Positions 28,284 through 36,806 of a stretch of 64,000 nt of DNA are shown here, piece after piece; positions within the stretch are counted from its first letter, which is position 1, and every line of letters starts with the position of its first letter. This stretch comes from Jannaschia sp. M317 (GTDB lineage: Bacteria; Pseudomonadota; Alphaproteobacteria; Rhodobacterales; Rhodobacteraceae), in contig NZ_CP081155.1 in the NCBI RefSeq assembly GCF_025141175.1, positions 62,001 to 126,000 of the forward strand, in the 5' to 3' direction. The translations under genes and the position numbers were made by a program. Under the pieces are notes generated by a model. It was not told the DNA's origin and ran no database searches. It saw only the letters and a program-made list of their open reading frames with translations.

Positions 28284-29887
28284 CACATCCGGAACACGCC
28301 GAAGCGTGTCTCCTCGATTGGGGCATTGAGCGCGGCGCGCAGTGAAAGAGCCAGTATATCCCGTGACTTGCGCGGGTCGATGATGCCATCGTCCCATAGC
28401 CGCGCCGAGGCATAGAGCGGGTGCGACTGCCGCTCGAACATCTCTTCGGTGGGGCGCCTGAAGGCGGCTTCTTCTTCGGGCAGCCAGTCCTTTCCGGCGC
28501 GGTCCATCGCGTCGCGCTTGACCGTGGCCAGAACGCCTGCGGCCTGCGCGCCGCCCATCACCGAGATCCGCGAATTGGGCCAGGTCCAGAGGAACCGGGG
28601 CTGGTAAGCCCTTCCGGACATTCCATAATTTCCCGCGCCAAAGCTGCCTCCGACCAGCATCGTGACCTTCGGCACCGAGGTCGTCGCCACCGCCGTCACC
28701 ATCTTGGCCCCGTGGCGCGCGATGCCCTCGTTCTCGTATTTGCGGCCCACCATGAAGCCGGTGATGTTCTGCAGGAACACCAGCGGGATGTTCCTTTGGG
28801 AACACAACTCTATGAAGTGAGCTCCCTTCTGCGCGGCCTCGGAAAACAGCACACCGTTGTTGGCCACGATGCCCACCTGCAGTCCGCAGACCTCGGCGAA
28901 ACCGGTCACCAGTGTCTCGCCGAAGCGGGCCTTGAACTCATCGAAACGGGACCCGTCGACGAGGCGCATGATGACCTCGCGGATGTCGTAGGGGGTGCGC
29001 AGATCGGCGGGGACGACATCCAGCAGTTCATCGGGGTCGTAGGCCGGATTTTCGAAACTGTACGTTTTGGGGGAAACCCCGCCGGCGTCTTTCACGTTTT
29101 GTACAGCCCGCCGCGCCAGGGCCAGCGCATGGGCGTCGTCCTCGGCCAGATAGTCCGCGACCCCCGACAGGCGGGTGTGCACGTCGCCGCCGCCCAGATC
29201 CTCGGCGGTCACGACTTCGCCCGTGGCGGCCTTTACCAGGGGCGGCCCGGCGAGGAAGATCGTGCCCTGTTCGCGCACGATGATCGACACGTCGGACATG
29301 GCGGGCACATAGGCCCCGCCCGCCGTGCAAGACCCCATGACCACGGCGATCTGGGCGATGCCCTTGGCGGACATCCGGGCCTGATTGTAGAAGATGCGCC
29401 CGAAGTGGTCGCGGTCCGGAAAGACCTCGTCCTGGTTGGGCAGGTTGGCCCCGCCCGAATCGACCAGGTAGACGCAGGGCAGGCGACATTCCTCGGCGAT
29501 TTCCTGGGCGCGCAGGTGTTTCTTGACGGTGATCGGATAGTAGGTGCCGCCCTTTACCGTGGCATCGTTGCAGACCACCATGACCTGGCGGCCATGCACC
29601 AAGCCCACGCCTGCGATGGCACCGCCGCCGGGGGCCGCGCCGTCATACATGCCATGCCCCGCAAAGGTCCCGACCTCCAGGAAAGGCGAGCCGGGGTCCA
29701 GCAGCCCCGCGACCCGGTCGCACGGCAGCATCTTGCCGCGTGACAGGTGACGCGCGCGGCTGGTCTCGCCGCCGCCCGCCTGCGCGGTGATCGCGGCCTG
29801 TCGGATTTCGTCCAGGGCCGCCAGATGGGCGGCGCGGTTCGCGCGGGCCTGATCGGACCCGGTGACAAGCCCGGAGGTGAGTTTCAT
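28283..29887 (-). CDS. Methylcrotonoyl-CoA carboxylase beta (carboxyltransferase) subunit
   Basis: A 534-residue carboxyltransferase subunit that transfers CO2 from biotin to 3-methylcrotonyl-CoA. Landmarks include [78 protein letters not shown] and [32 protein letters not shown], all typical of MccB. It works with the alpha subunit at 25829-27769. An ASCH gene lies between the two subunits. Confidence 0.96.
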   Translation of the reverse strand: MKLTSGLVTGSDQARANRAAHLAALDEIRQAAITAQAGGGETSRARHLSRGKMLPCDRVAGLLDPGSPFLEVGTFAGHGMYDGAAPGGGAIAGVGLVHGRQVMVVCNDATVKGGTYYPITVKKHLRAQEIAEECRLPCVYLVDSGGANLPNQDEVFPDRDHFGRIFYNQARMSAKGIAQIAVVMGSCTAGGAYVPAMSDVSIIVREQGTIFLAGPPLVKAATGEVVTAEDLGGGDVHTRLSGVADYLAEDDAHALALARRAVQNVKDAGGVSPKTYSFENPAYDPDELLDVVPADLRTPYDIREVIMRLVDGSRFDEFKARFGETLVTGFAEVCGLQVGIVANNGVLFSEAAQKGAHFIELCSQRNIPLVFLQNITGFMVGRKYENEGIARHGAKMVTAVATTSVPKVTMLVGGSFGAGNYGMSGRAYQPRFLWTWPNSRISVMGGAQAAGVLATVKRDAMDRAGKDWLPEEEAAFRRPTEEMFERQSHPLYASARLWDDGIIDPRKSRDILALSLRAALNAPIEETRFGVFRM

Positions 29888-29927
29888 GCTGTGGCCTCCT
29901 GCGGCACGCGAGGGGTGGGGGTGGGGG

Positions 29928-30524
29928 TCACTCTGTCGGCTCCGGCGGATTGTCGGCTTGCCGCGCGGCGAGGATATCCAGAAGCGCGCCCGAGGCGGTC
30001 GTGGCCCAGTCGCGCCAGATCGCGTTCGTCAGGCAATCGACCGGATCGGCCGGCCCCGGCACCACGCCCGCACATCCATCGGTCAGCGCCTTGATGCGGG
30101 GGGCGGCGTCATCGGGGTGTCCCGCAACGGCATGGGCCCGGATCAGGGCCTGCGTCCAGAACTCCCGGTCCTGTCGGGCACAAATGCTGCGCGCAGGGCG
30201 GAACAGGTATTCATTCGCACTGCAGGAAGCGGTGACCGGCGCGCGGGCCATGGCACAAAGAAACGGGATACGGTCGCGCAGCGCCTGCTCCGAGACGCCT
30301 TTGCCCGCCGCCTCGCCGACGCAGGTCAAAAGGGCGCGGATCTGCGCATCCTCCGGGATCGTCTGCGCAGGCACCGGAATGGCAGACAGAGCCAGCAAAA
30401 GCACGGGAAGAAGGGTCGAGGCCGAAAGGCCCGCCACGCCGGTCCGGGCAAGGCAGTGCCGCTGCGCTGCGGTGGCGGGCACCGCAGCGCAGCGGCGCGC
30501 GCGGGCCTTGGGGGACGGGATCAT
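29928..30524 (-). CDS. Cys-rich secreted protein of unknown function
   Basis: A 198-residue protein if started at ATG 30524, which overlaps the stop of the LprI-like gene (ATGA). The first ~30 residues are basic; residues about 31-55 are a hydrophobic signal-like stretch ending PVPAQ. The mature part has six Cys in the contexts LTCVG, LCAMA, SCSAN, SICAR, DGCAG and DCLTN, which suggests disulphides in the periplasm. A 17-bp perfect inverted repeat lies over codons 10-22. A GTG start at residue 30, after the hairpin, is an alternative. No family recognised. Confidence 0.65.
   Translation of the reverse strand: MIPSPKARARRCAAVPATAAQRHCLARTGVAGLSASTLLPVLLLALSAIPVPAQTIPEDAQIRALLTCVGEAAGKGVSEQALRDRIPFLCAMARAPVTASCSANEYLFRPARSICARQDREFWTQALIRAHAVAGHPDDAAPRIKALTDGCAGVVPGPADPVDCLTNAIWRDWATTASGALLDILAARQADNPPEPTE
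30458..30496. repeat. Perfect 17-bp inverted repeat with 5-nt loop
   Basis: Left arm GCCGCTGCGCTGCGGTG (30458-30474), loop GCGGG, right arm CACCGCAGCGCAGCGGC (30480-30496), no mismatches. It falls at the 5' end of the 29928-30524 gene, 28 nt after its start codon on the minus strand. The stem is far stronger than surrounding GC-rich sequence would give by chance and should slow translation or processing there. No T tract follows, so it is not a classical terminator. Confidence 0.8.
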
Positions 30525-31030
30525 CACATGCCCTCCGTCAGGCCACGCAGGCGGATCACGCGGTCCGCCGTCATCTCGGACATGCAGGCCGAATGGATGA
30601 TATGGCGCATGGACCCCGAGCCCCAGATCGCATGATCCAGCCCGCATTCGGCATCGCGAAAGGCGATCCAGGCACGTTGGGCGGCCAGCAGGCTGGCGGC
30701 CCGCGCCGAGAACTGATCGCCGAAAAACTTCGCGTCCTCGGCATCCTCAGCTTCGGCCCAGGCCCGATGGGCCGGCCAGTCGGCGTTCAGCAGATCGTCC
30801 CAAAGGCCGGTTTCCATCGCGTTGCACTCCGTCATGCCAAGCGTCGTATGCCCGCCTTCGGTGGTGTCCATGCACAGACGGGCGGCCAGGCCCTTGCACT
30901 GCGCCAGGTCCTGCGCCGCATCGGCCGCGGCAACGCAGGCATCGAACTGGGCCTGCCAGCGCGGGGGGGCGGGCACCTCGGCCGCCGCCGGGGCCGCGCA
31001 CAGGACGAGGCAGCACAGCGCGCGCATCAT
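30524..31030 (-). CDS. LprI-like (DUF1311) secreted protein, second copy
   Basis: A 168-residue protein with a signal peptide (MRALCCLVLCAAPAAA). The mature domain follows the lysozyme-inhibitor LprI N-terminal pattern: Cys-containing helices, ALCMD-type ARLCMDTTEGG, then MTECNAMETGLWDDLLN and LLAAQRAWIAFRDAECG, with paired Cys. The tandem ATGATG at 31030 overlaps the stop of the first LprI-like gene. It is similar in layout to that neighbour, suggesting a local duplication. Periplasmic; no biochemical role is certain. Confidence 0.8.
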   Translation of the reverse strand: MMRALCCLVLCAAPAAAEVPAPPRWQAQFDACVAAADAAQDLAQCKGLAARLCMDTTEGGHTTLGMTECNAMETGLWDDLLNADWPAHRAWAEAEDAEDAKFFGDQFSARAASLLAAQRAWIAFRDAECGLDHAIWGSGSMRHIIHSACMSEMTADRVIRLRGLTEGM

Positions 31031-31506
31031 CCGCCCGATCCTGCCAGAATTTCGTCGAGCCGCAGGGCCTGCGCGCCGGTCAGCGCGGCGTGACACTCGG
31101 TCTCGGCAATGCCTGCGCCCGACCCGCCGCCCCAGGTGCTTGCGACAAAGGCGCATTGCTCGTCCCGCCAGCTGATCCAGGCGCGCTGAGCGGTGCGCAG
31201 CGCCGGCAAGCTGCGCGGCGCGGCGGAACCGACGTCGTCCAACTCCGCATCGCGCGCCTTGAAGAGGACGATGAGCGCCCTGTAGATCCGGTTCAGCTCC
31301 GCATCCCAGAAACGGCGCTCGGCCTCGTGGCAGTTGCCGATGCCGATCTGGCTGCCGCCATAGTCCCCCGCCATGCAGGCCGCAGCCGCAGAGCCGATGC
31401 AATCGGCCCCTGCGCCATAGCACGCCTGTGCCCGCACGGGGTCGAAGGGGACCTTGACCTGCGCGGCGGCAGGCCCGGCGCAGGTCAGGGCCGCCGCAAG
31501 GATCAG
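31027..31506 (-). CDS. LprI-like (DUF1311) secreted protein, first copy, with no ATG/GTG/TTG start in place
   Basis: The domain is clear: Cys-rich segments CYGAGADCIGSAAAACMAG, IGIGNCHEAERRFWDAELNRIYRAL, and ALRTAQRAWISWRDEQCAF match the LprI/DUF1311 pattern. The hydrophobic signal ILAAALTCAGPAAA has no usual start codon in frame close by. The best candidate is CTG at 31506, which overlaps the DUF1622 stop as CTGA, mirroring the ATGA overlaps of neighbouring genes and giving 159 residues. Alternatively translation begins by re-initiation at another codon, or there is a sequence error. The stop overlaps the next gene. Confidence 0.65.
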   Translation of the reverse strand: MILAAALTCAGPAAAQVKVPFDPVRAQACYGAGADCIGSAAAACMAGDYGGSQIGIGNCHEAERRFWDAELNRIYRALIVLFKARDAELDDVGSAAPRSLPALRTAQRAWISWRDEQCAFVASTWGGGSGAGIAETECHAALTGAQALRLDEILAGSGG

Positions 31507-31925
31507 TCCTGCAACTCGCGCTTCACCTCGGCCAGTTCCCGGTCGAGAAAGAACGAAATCAGAGACCGGATCACCACCAGCAGCCCCAGGAACACCAGGT
31601 CCGCCATGGCCAGGCTCAGCGCCGTGTGGATGATGTCCGACACGATCAACAGCTCCAGCCCCGCCAGGATGTAGCGGCCCAGTTCGACCCGTTCGCGGTT
31701 GACACCCTTGACCCGCTGGGTCGGGCTCCGACTGACTTCGGCCCGCGTGAACCCGGCGATGAACCGCAACCCGCCGATCAGCAGGATCAGACAGGCAAAG
31801 ATGTCGATCCCCGCGGCGGCGTATTCCAGCCCATGCACCAGCCAGTCGACCTGCCCATGCAGGACCGAATCCTCGCGCACATAGTCCAGAAAACGGGTGT
31901 TTTCCGTCTCGGTCGTCGCTGCCAT
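31503..31925 (-). CDS. DUF1622 membrane protein
   Basis: A 140-residue protein with about three hydrophobic helices. LVHGLEYAAAGIDIFACLILLIGGLRFI and RYILAGLELLIVSDIIHTALSLAMADLVFLGLLVVIRSLISFFLDRELAEVKRE match the DUF1622 family of small inner-membrane proteins of unknown function. The C-terminus ending in ELAEVKREL is usual. It begins a four-gene block of membrane and periplasmic proteins between ivd and mccB, after a 165-nt gap. Confidence 0.88.
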   Translation of the reverse strand: MAATTETENTRFLDYVREDSVLHGQVDWLVHGLEYAAAGIDIFACLILLIGGLRFIAGFTRAEVSRSPTQRVKGVNRERVELGRYILAGLELLIVSDIIHTALSLAMADLVFLGLLVVIRSLISFFLDRELAEVKRELQD

Positions 31926-32090
31926 GGGTCACCTCCGTCGATTGTGTCGACAGGGAAACGCGCGAGGGCGGCAAAGGGGGGCAGGAACGGGTCATCAAGA
32001 TCTCCGACGATGGCGAAGCGGGCCGAACGGGCCGGCGGCAGGGGAGGACTGTGGCACGACGGCCCGCCCCCGGCCTAGTCCCGCGTGCCC

Positions 32091-33254
32091 TCAGGCCATG
32101 GCTCCCATCAGCTCTCGCCCGATCAGCATGCGGCGGATTTCAGAGGTGCCGGCGCCGATTTCCATCAGCTTGGCGTCGCGAAAGATCCGGCTGACGGGGG
32201 TGTCGTTCATGAAACCCGACCCGCCCATGGCCTGCACCGCCTGGTGCGCGACCTTCATCGCCTCTTCGGAGGCATAGAGAACGCAGGCCGCCGCGTCCTG
32301 ACGCGTCACCTGCCCCCGGTCGCAGGCCTTGGCCACCTCGTAGACGTAGGCACGGGCCGAATTCATCGCCGTATACATGTCCGCGATCTTGCCCTGCATC
32401 AGCTGGAAGGACCCGATGGGTTTGCCGAACTGCTTGCGCTCGGCCAAGTAGGGCATGACCTCGTCGAGACAGGCGGCCATGATGCCGGTGCCGATGCCCG
32501 ACAGGACCACGCGTTCATAGTCGAGACCGGACATCAGGACACGCACGCCGCCGCCTTCCTCGCCCAGGATGTTGTCGAAAGGGACCTCGACGTCCTCGAA
32601 GATCAGCTCGGCGGTGTTGGACCCGCGCATCCCCAGCTTGTCGAAATGCGGCGAGGTCGAAAAGCCGGTCATCGACTTCTCGATCAGGAAGGCGGTGATG
32701 CCCTTGGTTCCGGCATCGGGGTCGGTCTTGGCGTAGACCACCAGCGTCTCGGCGTCCGGGCCGTTGGTGATCCAGTATTTCGTGCCGTTCAGGATGAACC
32801 GGTCGTTGCGCTTTTCCGCGCGCAGTTTCATCGACACGACGTCGGATCCGGCCCCCGCCTCGGACATGGCCAGCGCGCCCACATGTTCGCCGGAGACGAG
32901 GCCGGGCAGGTATCTCGCCTTCTGCTCGGGCGTGCCGTTCAACGCGATCTGATTGACGCACAGATTGGAATGCGCCCCGTAGGACAGCGACACGGAGGCG
33001 GAGGCGCGGGCGATTTCCTCGACCGCGATGACATGGGCAAGGTAGCCCATCCCCGCACCGCCATCGGCCTCGGGGACCGTTATGCCCAGCAGGCCCAGCT
33101 CACCCATCTCGGTCCAGAGACCGGCGGGAAAGGCGTTGGTGCTGTCGACCTCGGCGGCCTGCGGCTTGACCCGGTCCTGCGCCCAGCGGTGCACCATTTC
33201 GCGCAGGGCGTTCACGTCCTCGCCCAGATCGAACTGCATGGTGGCGTTGAACAT
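32091..33254 (-). CDS. Isovaleryl-CoA dehydrogenase
   Basis: A 387-residue acyl-CoA dehydrogenase. Signatures are LSYGAHSNLCVNQIALNGTPEQKARYLPGLVSGEHVGALAMSEAGAGSDVVSMKLRAEK and YWITNGPDAETLVVYAKT (FAD site), and QAMGGSGFMNDTPVSRIFRDAKLMEIGAGTSEIRRMLIGREL at the C-terminus. It oxidises isovaleryl-CoA to 3-methylcrotonyl-CoA with electrons to ETF. The catalytic Glu of the isovaleryl subfamily lies in the LDYERV region. It is the first gene of the leucine cluster. Equivalent to LiuA/Ivd. Confidence 0.95.
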   Translation of the reverse strand: MFNATMQFDLGEDVNALREMVHRWAQDRVKPQAAEVDSTNAFPAGLWTEMGELGLLGITVPEADGGAGMGYLAHVIAVEEIARASASVSLSYGAHSNLCVNQIALNGTPEQKARYLPGLVSGEHVGALAMSEAGAGSDVVSMKLRAEKRNDRFILNGTKYWITNGPDAETLVVYAKTDPDAGTKGITAFLIEKSMTGFSTSPHFDKLGMRGSNTAELIFEDVEVPFDNILGEEGGGVRVLMSGLDYERVVLSGIGTGIMAACLDEVMPYLAERKQFGKPIGSFQLMQGKIADMYTAMNSARAYVYEVAKACDRGQVTRQDAAACVLYASEEAMKVAHQAVQAMGGSGFMNDTPVSRIFRDAKLMEIGAGTSEIRRMLIGRELMGAMA

Positions 33255-33270
33255 CGATTCCCTCCCCGGA

Positions 33271-33288
33271 ATTGAACGCTTGTTCTAT
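33271..33288. promoter_or_regulatory. Candidate operator before isovaleryl-CoA dehydrogenase gene
   Basis: ATTGAACGCTTGTTCTAT contains the inverted repeat GAAC-GCTT-GTTC, nearly symmetric over 18 bp. It lies 17 nt ahead of the ivd start, next to an AT-rich stretch (TAGATAAT on the minus strand) that could be a -10 box. Dyads of this size are typical of TetR-type repressors of acyl-CoA genes, but no regulator is adjacent. Confidence 0.4.
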
Positions 33289-33406
33289 TATCTACACCGC
33301 GCCCCCTGCCCTGTCCAGTCTTGGCACGCGCAGCTGGCCGCCCGATTGCGCCTGCCGCGACGGTCTGAAACCATGTCCCCGAACAGCCCCGGAACGGAGA
33401 GATGCG

Positions 33407-33892
33407 ATGAAGGACCACCAAGGCGGCTGCCTCTGCGGGGCCCTTCGGTTCGCGACGCGGGGGGCACCCGAGTGGGTCACGATCTGCCATTGCCATTTCT
33501 GCCAGCGGACCACGGGCGCGGCTTACGCCGTGCTGCCGATCTTTGCGCGATCTGCGCTGTCTGTGTCGGGCACCCGCCCGGTGGTGCATACAGCAACGTC
33601 CCAAGGGTCGGGCAAGCAGATCCACATCAGGTTCTGCAAGGAGTGCGGCACGAAGATCTCGGTCGGGTTCGAACGCGCCCCCGATTTCGTCGGCATCTAT
33701 GCCGGGGCCTTCGATGCCCCGAACTGGTTCGAGATTTCGGCCCGGACCACGCGGCACATCTTCGTTGCCTCCGCCCGCCGCGGAACTGTCATTCCGGCCG
33801 GGATTCCCACCTATCGGGAACACGTGCGCGACGCCGACGGGGCACCGGTGCCGCCCCATGTCTTTGACCTGCCCCACACGATCGAGGCCTAG
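33407..33892 (+). CDS. GFA / CENP-V family zinc protein
   Basis: A 161-residue protein with the GFA fold. Zn ligands are seen in GGCLCGALRF, CHCHFCQRTTG and FCKECGTKIS, the typical CxCG...CHCxxC...CxxC set. Members include glutathione-dependent formaldehyde-activating enzyme, but most are uncharacterised, and the family name does not prove that activity. The start at 33407 has a GGAG ribosome-binding site. It lies divergent from ivd with a 152-nt spacer. Confidence 0.9.
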   Translation: MKDHQGGCLCGALRFATRGAPEWVTICHCHFCQRTTGAAYAVLPIFARSALSVSGTRPVVHTATSQGSGKQIHIRFCKECGTKISVGFERAPDFVGIYAGAFDAPNWFEISARTTRHIFVASARRGTVIPAGIPTYREHVRDADGAPVPPHVFDLPHTIEA

Positions 33893-34044
33893 GACGACCG
33901 CCCCTGTAACTCTGCGGAACGCGGGACCGGCCCTGCGGGGCGGCAAAGGTCCCTCGATGCGTCTGGCCCGGCCCGTCAGGTTTGCCTTACTTGACCTGCC
34001 GCCCGCCAGCGCCCAGCCTGCGCGCGACCAGACCGGAGACGCCC

Positions 34045-34572
34045 ATGCGCTACTACGTCGCCTTCTATCGGGGCAAAGGCACAATTGCCGACAGGATCAC
34101 GCGCATGGCGACGCGGTCCCCGTTCTCTCACTGCGAACTGATCCGCACCGAGGTGACGCCCCAGCGTGGCGACACGGTCACCTGCATCTCCTCCTCCGGG
34201 CGCGATGGCGGGGTGCGCGTCAAGGAAATCACCCTGGAGGACCCGAAGTGGGACATCTATGCGGTGCCCTGGGCGCGTCAGGACGCCTGGGACCGGGCCG
34301 AGGCGCAGTTGGGCAAACCCTATGAACTGTGGACGATGATCATCTCGCAGTTGTTCAACTTCCGCCGTCATTCGCGCGCGAAATGGTATTGCTCGGAATT
34401 GGTGGCCTATGCGCTGGGCCTGTCGATGCCGCACGCGAAATCCCCCGGCGATCTGCTGCGTGCGATCCACGATCACCGGGGCACCTGGCGGCTGGCTCTG
34501 GCCATGGCAGCGGCGGAGCGGGGCGTGCCCCCGCAAGACAACGACGAAGAAGACCTGGGGGCGGCGACCTAG
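34045..34572 (+). CDS. NlpC/P60-like cysteine hydrolase (YiiX/YebB-like)
   Basis: A 175-residue protein with no signal peptide. The N-terminus MRYYVAFYRGKGTIADRITRMATRSPFSHCELI places His in SHCEL, and AKWYCSELVAYALG places a Cys, in the permuted NlpC/P60 order of YiiX/YebB-like proteins (His before Cys). Hydrolysis of peptide or lipid-linked substrates is possible but unknown. Its stop overlaps the stop of the convergent TetR gene by 4 nt. Confidence 0.65.
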   Translation: MRYYVAFYRGKGTIADRITRMATRSPFSHCELIRTEVTPQRGDTVTCISSSGRDGGVRVKEITLEDPKWDIYAVPWARQDAWDRAEAQLGKPYELWTMIISQLFNFRRHSRAKWYCSELVAYALGLSMPHAKSPGDLLRAIHDHRGTWRLALAMAAAERGVPPQDNDEEDLGAAT

Positions 34573-35183
34573 GACAAAAGTCCCTCGGCCACAGCCAGAC
34601 GCATCATCCGGACGGCCCGGATGGCACGGGCCCGCCGGGTGTCTGCGTCGGGCATATCCGCCTGCCCGATGACGCGCCTGATCTGAAGATCCCCGATCAG
34701 AAGATCCAGGAACAGGGCCGTCGCGGCAGCCGCATCGACCTGAGCAGGCCCGGATCGGCGCAGGACCTGGGCGATCAGACGGCCCAGCATCGGGGCCACC
34801 GTGTCCCGCCCGCCCTGCGCGATCAACGCGCCCAGCGCGCCGGTCGGATCAGCCGCCGCCGCACGGTTCAGCGCCACCGCCCTTTGCCCCGCGACCAGCC
34901 CCAACAAAAGCGCCCCGACATCGACGAGGATGGCATCGGCAGGATCCTCTGACCCGGCGATGGCTTGTGCGAGATGGTCGGTGACCTCCTGGGCATTGCG
35001 CTGCACGAGGGCCCGGAACAGGCCCTGTTTGTCGCCATACCAATTGTAGAGCGTTTCGTTCGAGGCCCGCGCCCGTCGGGCGACGGCAAGCATCGAGGTT
35101 CCGGCATAGCCCTTGGCCTCGATCACCTCATAGGCCGCCTGTTCTATCTGGGCCTCACGCGCCTTGCGGCGGGTATCCTTCAT
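34569..35183 (-). CDS. TetR-family transcriptional regulator
   Basis: A 204-residue regulator. The N-terminal helix-turn-helix (about residues 9-50) reads IEQAAYEVIEAKGYAGTSMLAVARRARASNETLYNWYGDKQGLFRALVQ. The C-terminal ligand domain is typical of the TetR_C group. The start at 35183 has a GGGAG ribosome-binding site. It is divergent from the membrane-protein gene at 35266 and a strong dyad operator lies between them, so it very likely controls that gene and itself. The ligand is unknown. Confidence 0.9.
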   Translation of the reverse strand: MKDTRRKAREAQIEQAAYEVIEAKGYAGTSMLAVARRARASNETLYNWYGDKQGLFRALVQRNAQEVTDHLAQAIAGSEDPADAILVDVGALLLGLVAGQRAVALNRAAAADPTGALGALIAQGGRDTVAPMLGRLIAQVLRRSGPAQVDAAAATALFLDLLIGDLQIRRVIGQADMPDADTRRARAIRAVRMMRLAVAEGLLS

Positions 35184-35206
35184 GTCGATCTCCCTCTTGA
35201 CCAAAA

Positions 35207-35252
35207 CCGTAACAGTGATTACGGATCACCACAAACGTACACTAAATTACGG
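35207..35252. promoter_or_regulatory. TetR-type operator between divergent genes
   Basis: CCGTAACAGTGATTACGG (35207-35224) is a perfect inverted repeat of CCGTAA and TTACGG with a 6-nt spacer. A third half-site TTACGG follows at 35247-35252, 28 nt after the second. The site lies 24 nt before the tetR start and covers where the promoters of both genes should be. Confidence 0.7.
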
Positions 35253-35265
35253 AAACGAGGATACC

Positions 35266-35631
35266 ATGCCCCAGACCACATTCGCCCGCACCGCACTGAC
35301 CGCGCTGATCATCTTGCAGGGTGTCATGCTGACCGCGCTCTATGCCGGTGTGCCGCCGCATCCGCCGGAGGCCACGCCCCTGTTCGGGATGGCCCCGTAT
35401 CTGGGCGCGTCCATCGCCATTGCCGTCGGCGCGCTGATGCAGGGACCGCTGGCCACGCGCACGGGGCGCGTCCTGACCGCCATCGCGGCGCTGGCGGCGC
35501 TGGTCTCCTATGGGCCGCACAAGTATCTGGACGCCGCGATCGGGGGCATCTGGCCATCGGTCGTCGTCGGTCAGCTGGCGGCTTTTGCGCTGCTGGCCCT
35601 GTTGGTGAAGACGCGCGCAGCCACCGCCTGA
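35266..35631 (+). CDS. Small membrane protein controlled by the adjacent TetR
   Basis: A 121-residue protein with four hydrophobic segments (about residues 8-27, 42-60, 66-86 and 95-115). It contains a short PPHPPEATP loop after the first helix. The ATG at 35266 follows AACGAGG. I do not recognise a family. Its expression is likely repressed by the divergent TetR through the dyad in the 82-nt spacer. The stop lies 5 nt from the convergent aminotransferase gene. Confidence 0.75.
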   Translation: MPQTTFARTALTALIILQGVMLTALYAGVPPHPPEATPLFGMAPYLGASIAIAVGALMQGPLATRTGRVLTAIAALAALVSYGPHKYLDAAIGGIWPSVVVGQLAAFALLALLVKTRAATA

Positions 35632-35636
35632 GCGGA

Positions 35637-36806
35637 TCACCCCAGGTGCTGCGCCGCCTCTTCGGTCACGATCCGTGCGATCAGGGCGCAGTCATCGGCA
35701 TCGAAGGTCAACGGCACGCGCAGGTCGATCAGACGGCAGAGGATCGCATCGGTGCGGGGCAAATCATGGGGTGCGACATAGTCCCAGTGCCGGTGCGCCG
35801 AGGTGAACCCCACAGGTCGGTCGCCGCCGAACCACTTCCATTCCACGCCACGCGCGGCACAGCCCGCGACGAAATCCGGCACTGCCCGCGCATCGTCGAC
35901 CAGCAACTGGATCGAGGAGCCGACATAGGCCTCCGCCTGCGGGCGGGGAATGGTCCGCAGACCCGGCGCGCCGCCGAAGCCATCCTCCAACGCACGATAC
36001 AGGGCATTCCACCGCGCCACCTGCTGCGGCAGGTCGCGGATTTGCGGGCGCAGGATCGCGGCGCGCAGTTCGTCCATGCGGCCCGAGACATTCGGCATCA
36101 GACCCTTGTGACGGGCAAAGACGTCTTCGCCGGGGGCGGTGCCGTTGCGGGCATACAGCATGTAGCTGCCCGACAGCAGGATCATCCGCGCGGCCAGATC
36201 CGCATCGTCGGTGACGATCAGCCCGCCCTCGCCCGCGTTGACGTGCTTGTAGGTCTGGCAGGAATAGCAGCCGATCTTGCCCCAGCGCCCGGATGGGTGC
36301 CCGTCCCAGGCAGCCCCCATCGTATGGGCGCAATCCTCGACCACGGCGATGCCATGGGCGTCGCAGATGGCCATCAACGCGGGCATGTCGACGATGTGCC
36401 CGCGCATGTGGCTGAGCATCAGAACGCGGGCCTGACCGGCCTTGGCCTCCAGGTCCGCAAGGTCGAGCACCAGATCCTCGGTCACCTCGACCAGCACCGG
36501 ACGGGCGCCAACGGCGGCGATGGCACCGGGCACAGGCGCCAGCGTGAAGGCATTGGTCAGGACCGCATCGCCCGAACCCACGCCCAGGGCGCGCAGCGCG
36601 CAGCCCATGGCATAGCCCCCCGACGCCACGGCCAGCGCATGGGCGGCCCCGGTCTGGGCGGCGAACGCCACCTCCAGCGCCGCCACCTCGCTGGGGTCGG
36701 CCCCATAGCGGTGCAGCGCACCGGAGCGCAGGACGCGGGTCGCGGCCTCGATCGCCTCTTCGGGGATGGGCTCCTGCCGAATGAAGGATTTGGTGAAACG
36801 GTCCAT
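35637..36806 (-). CDS. DegT/DnrJ/EryC1/StrS-family aminotransferase
   Basis: A 389-residue PLP enzyme of the sugar-aminotransferase fold. The N-terminus has EEAIEAATRVLRSGALHRYG; AHALAVASGGYAMGCALRALG is the phosphate-binding region; VVEDCAHTMGAAWDG holds the PLP-ring Asp; and GCYSCQTYKHVNAGEGGLIVTDD holds the Schiff-base Lys. No nucleotide-sugar or polysaccharide genes are nearby, so its substrate cannot be inferred from context. It could act in cell-surface sugar or antibiotic-like metabolism encoded elsewhere. Confidence 0.88.
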   Translation of the reverse strand: MDRFTKSFIRQEPIPEEAIEAATRVLRSGALHRYGADPSEVAALEVAFAAQTGAAHALAVASGGYAMGCALRALGVGSGDAVLTNAFTLAPVPGAIAAVGARPVLVEVTEDLVLDLADLEAKAGQARVLMLSHMRGHIVDMPALMAICDAHGIAVVEDCAHTMGAAWDGHPSGRWGKIGCYSCQTYKHVNAGEGGLIVTDDADLAARMILLSGSYMLYARNGTAPGEDVFARHKGLMPNVSGRMDELRAAILRPQIRDLPQQVARWNALYRALEDGFGGAPGLRTIPRPQAEAYVGSSIQLLVDDARAVPDFVAGCAARGVEWKWFGGDRPVGFTSAHRHWDYVAPHDLPRTDAILCRLIDLRVPLTFDADDCALIARIVTEEAAQHLG

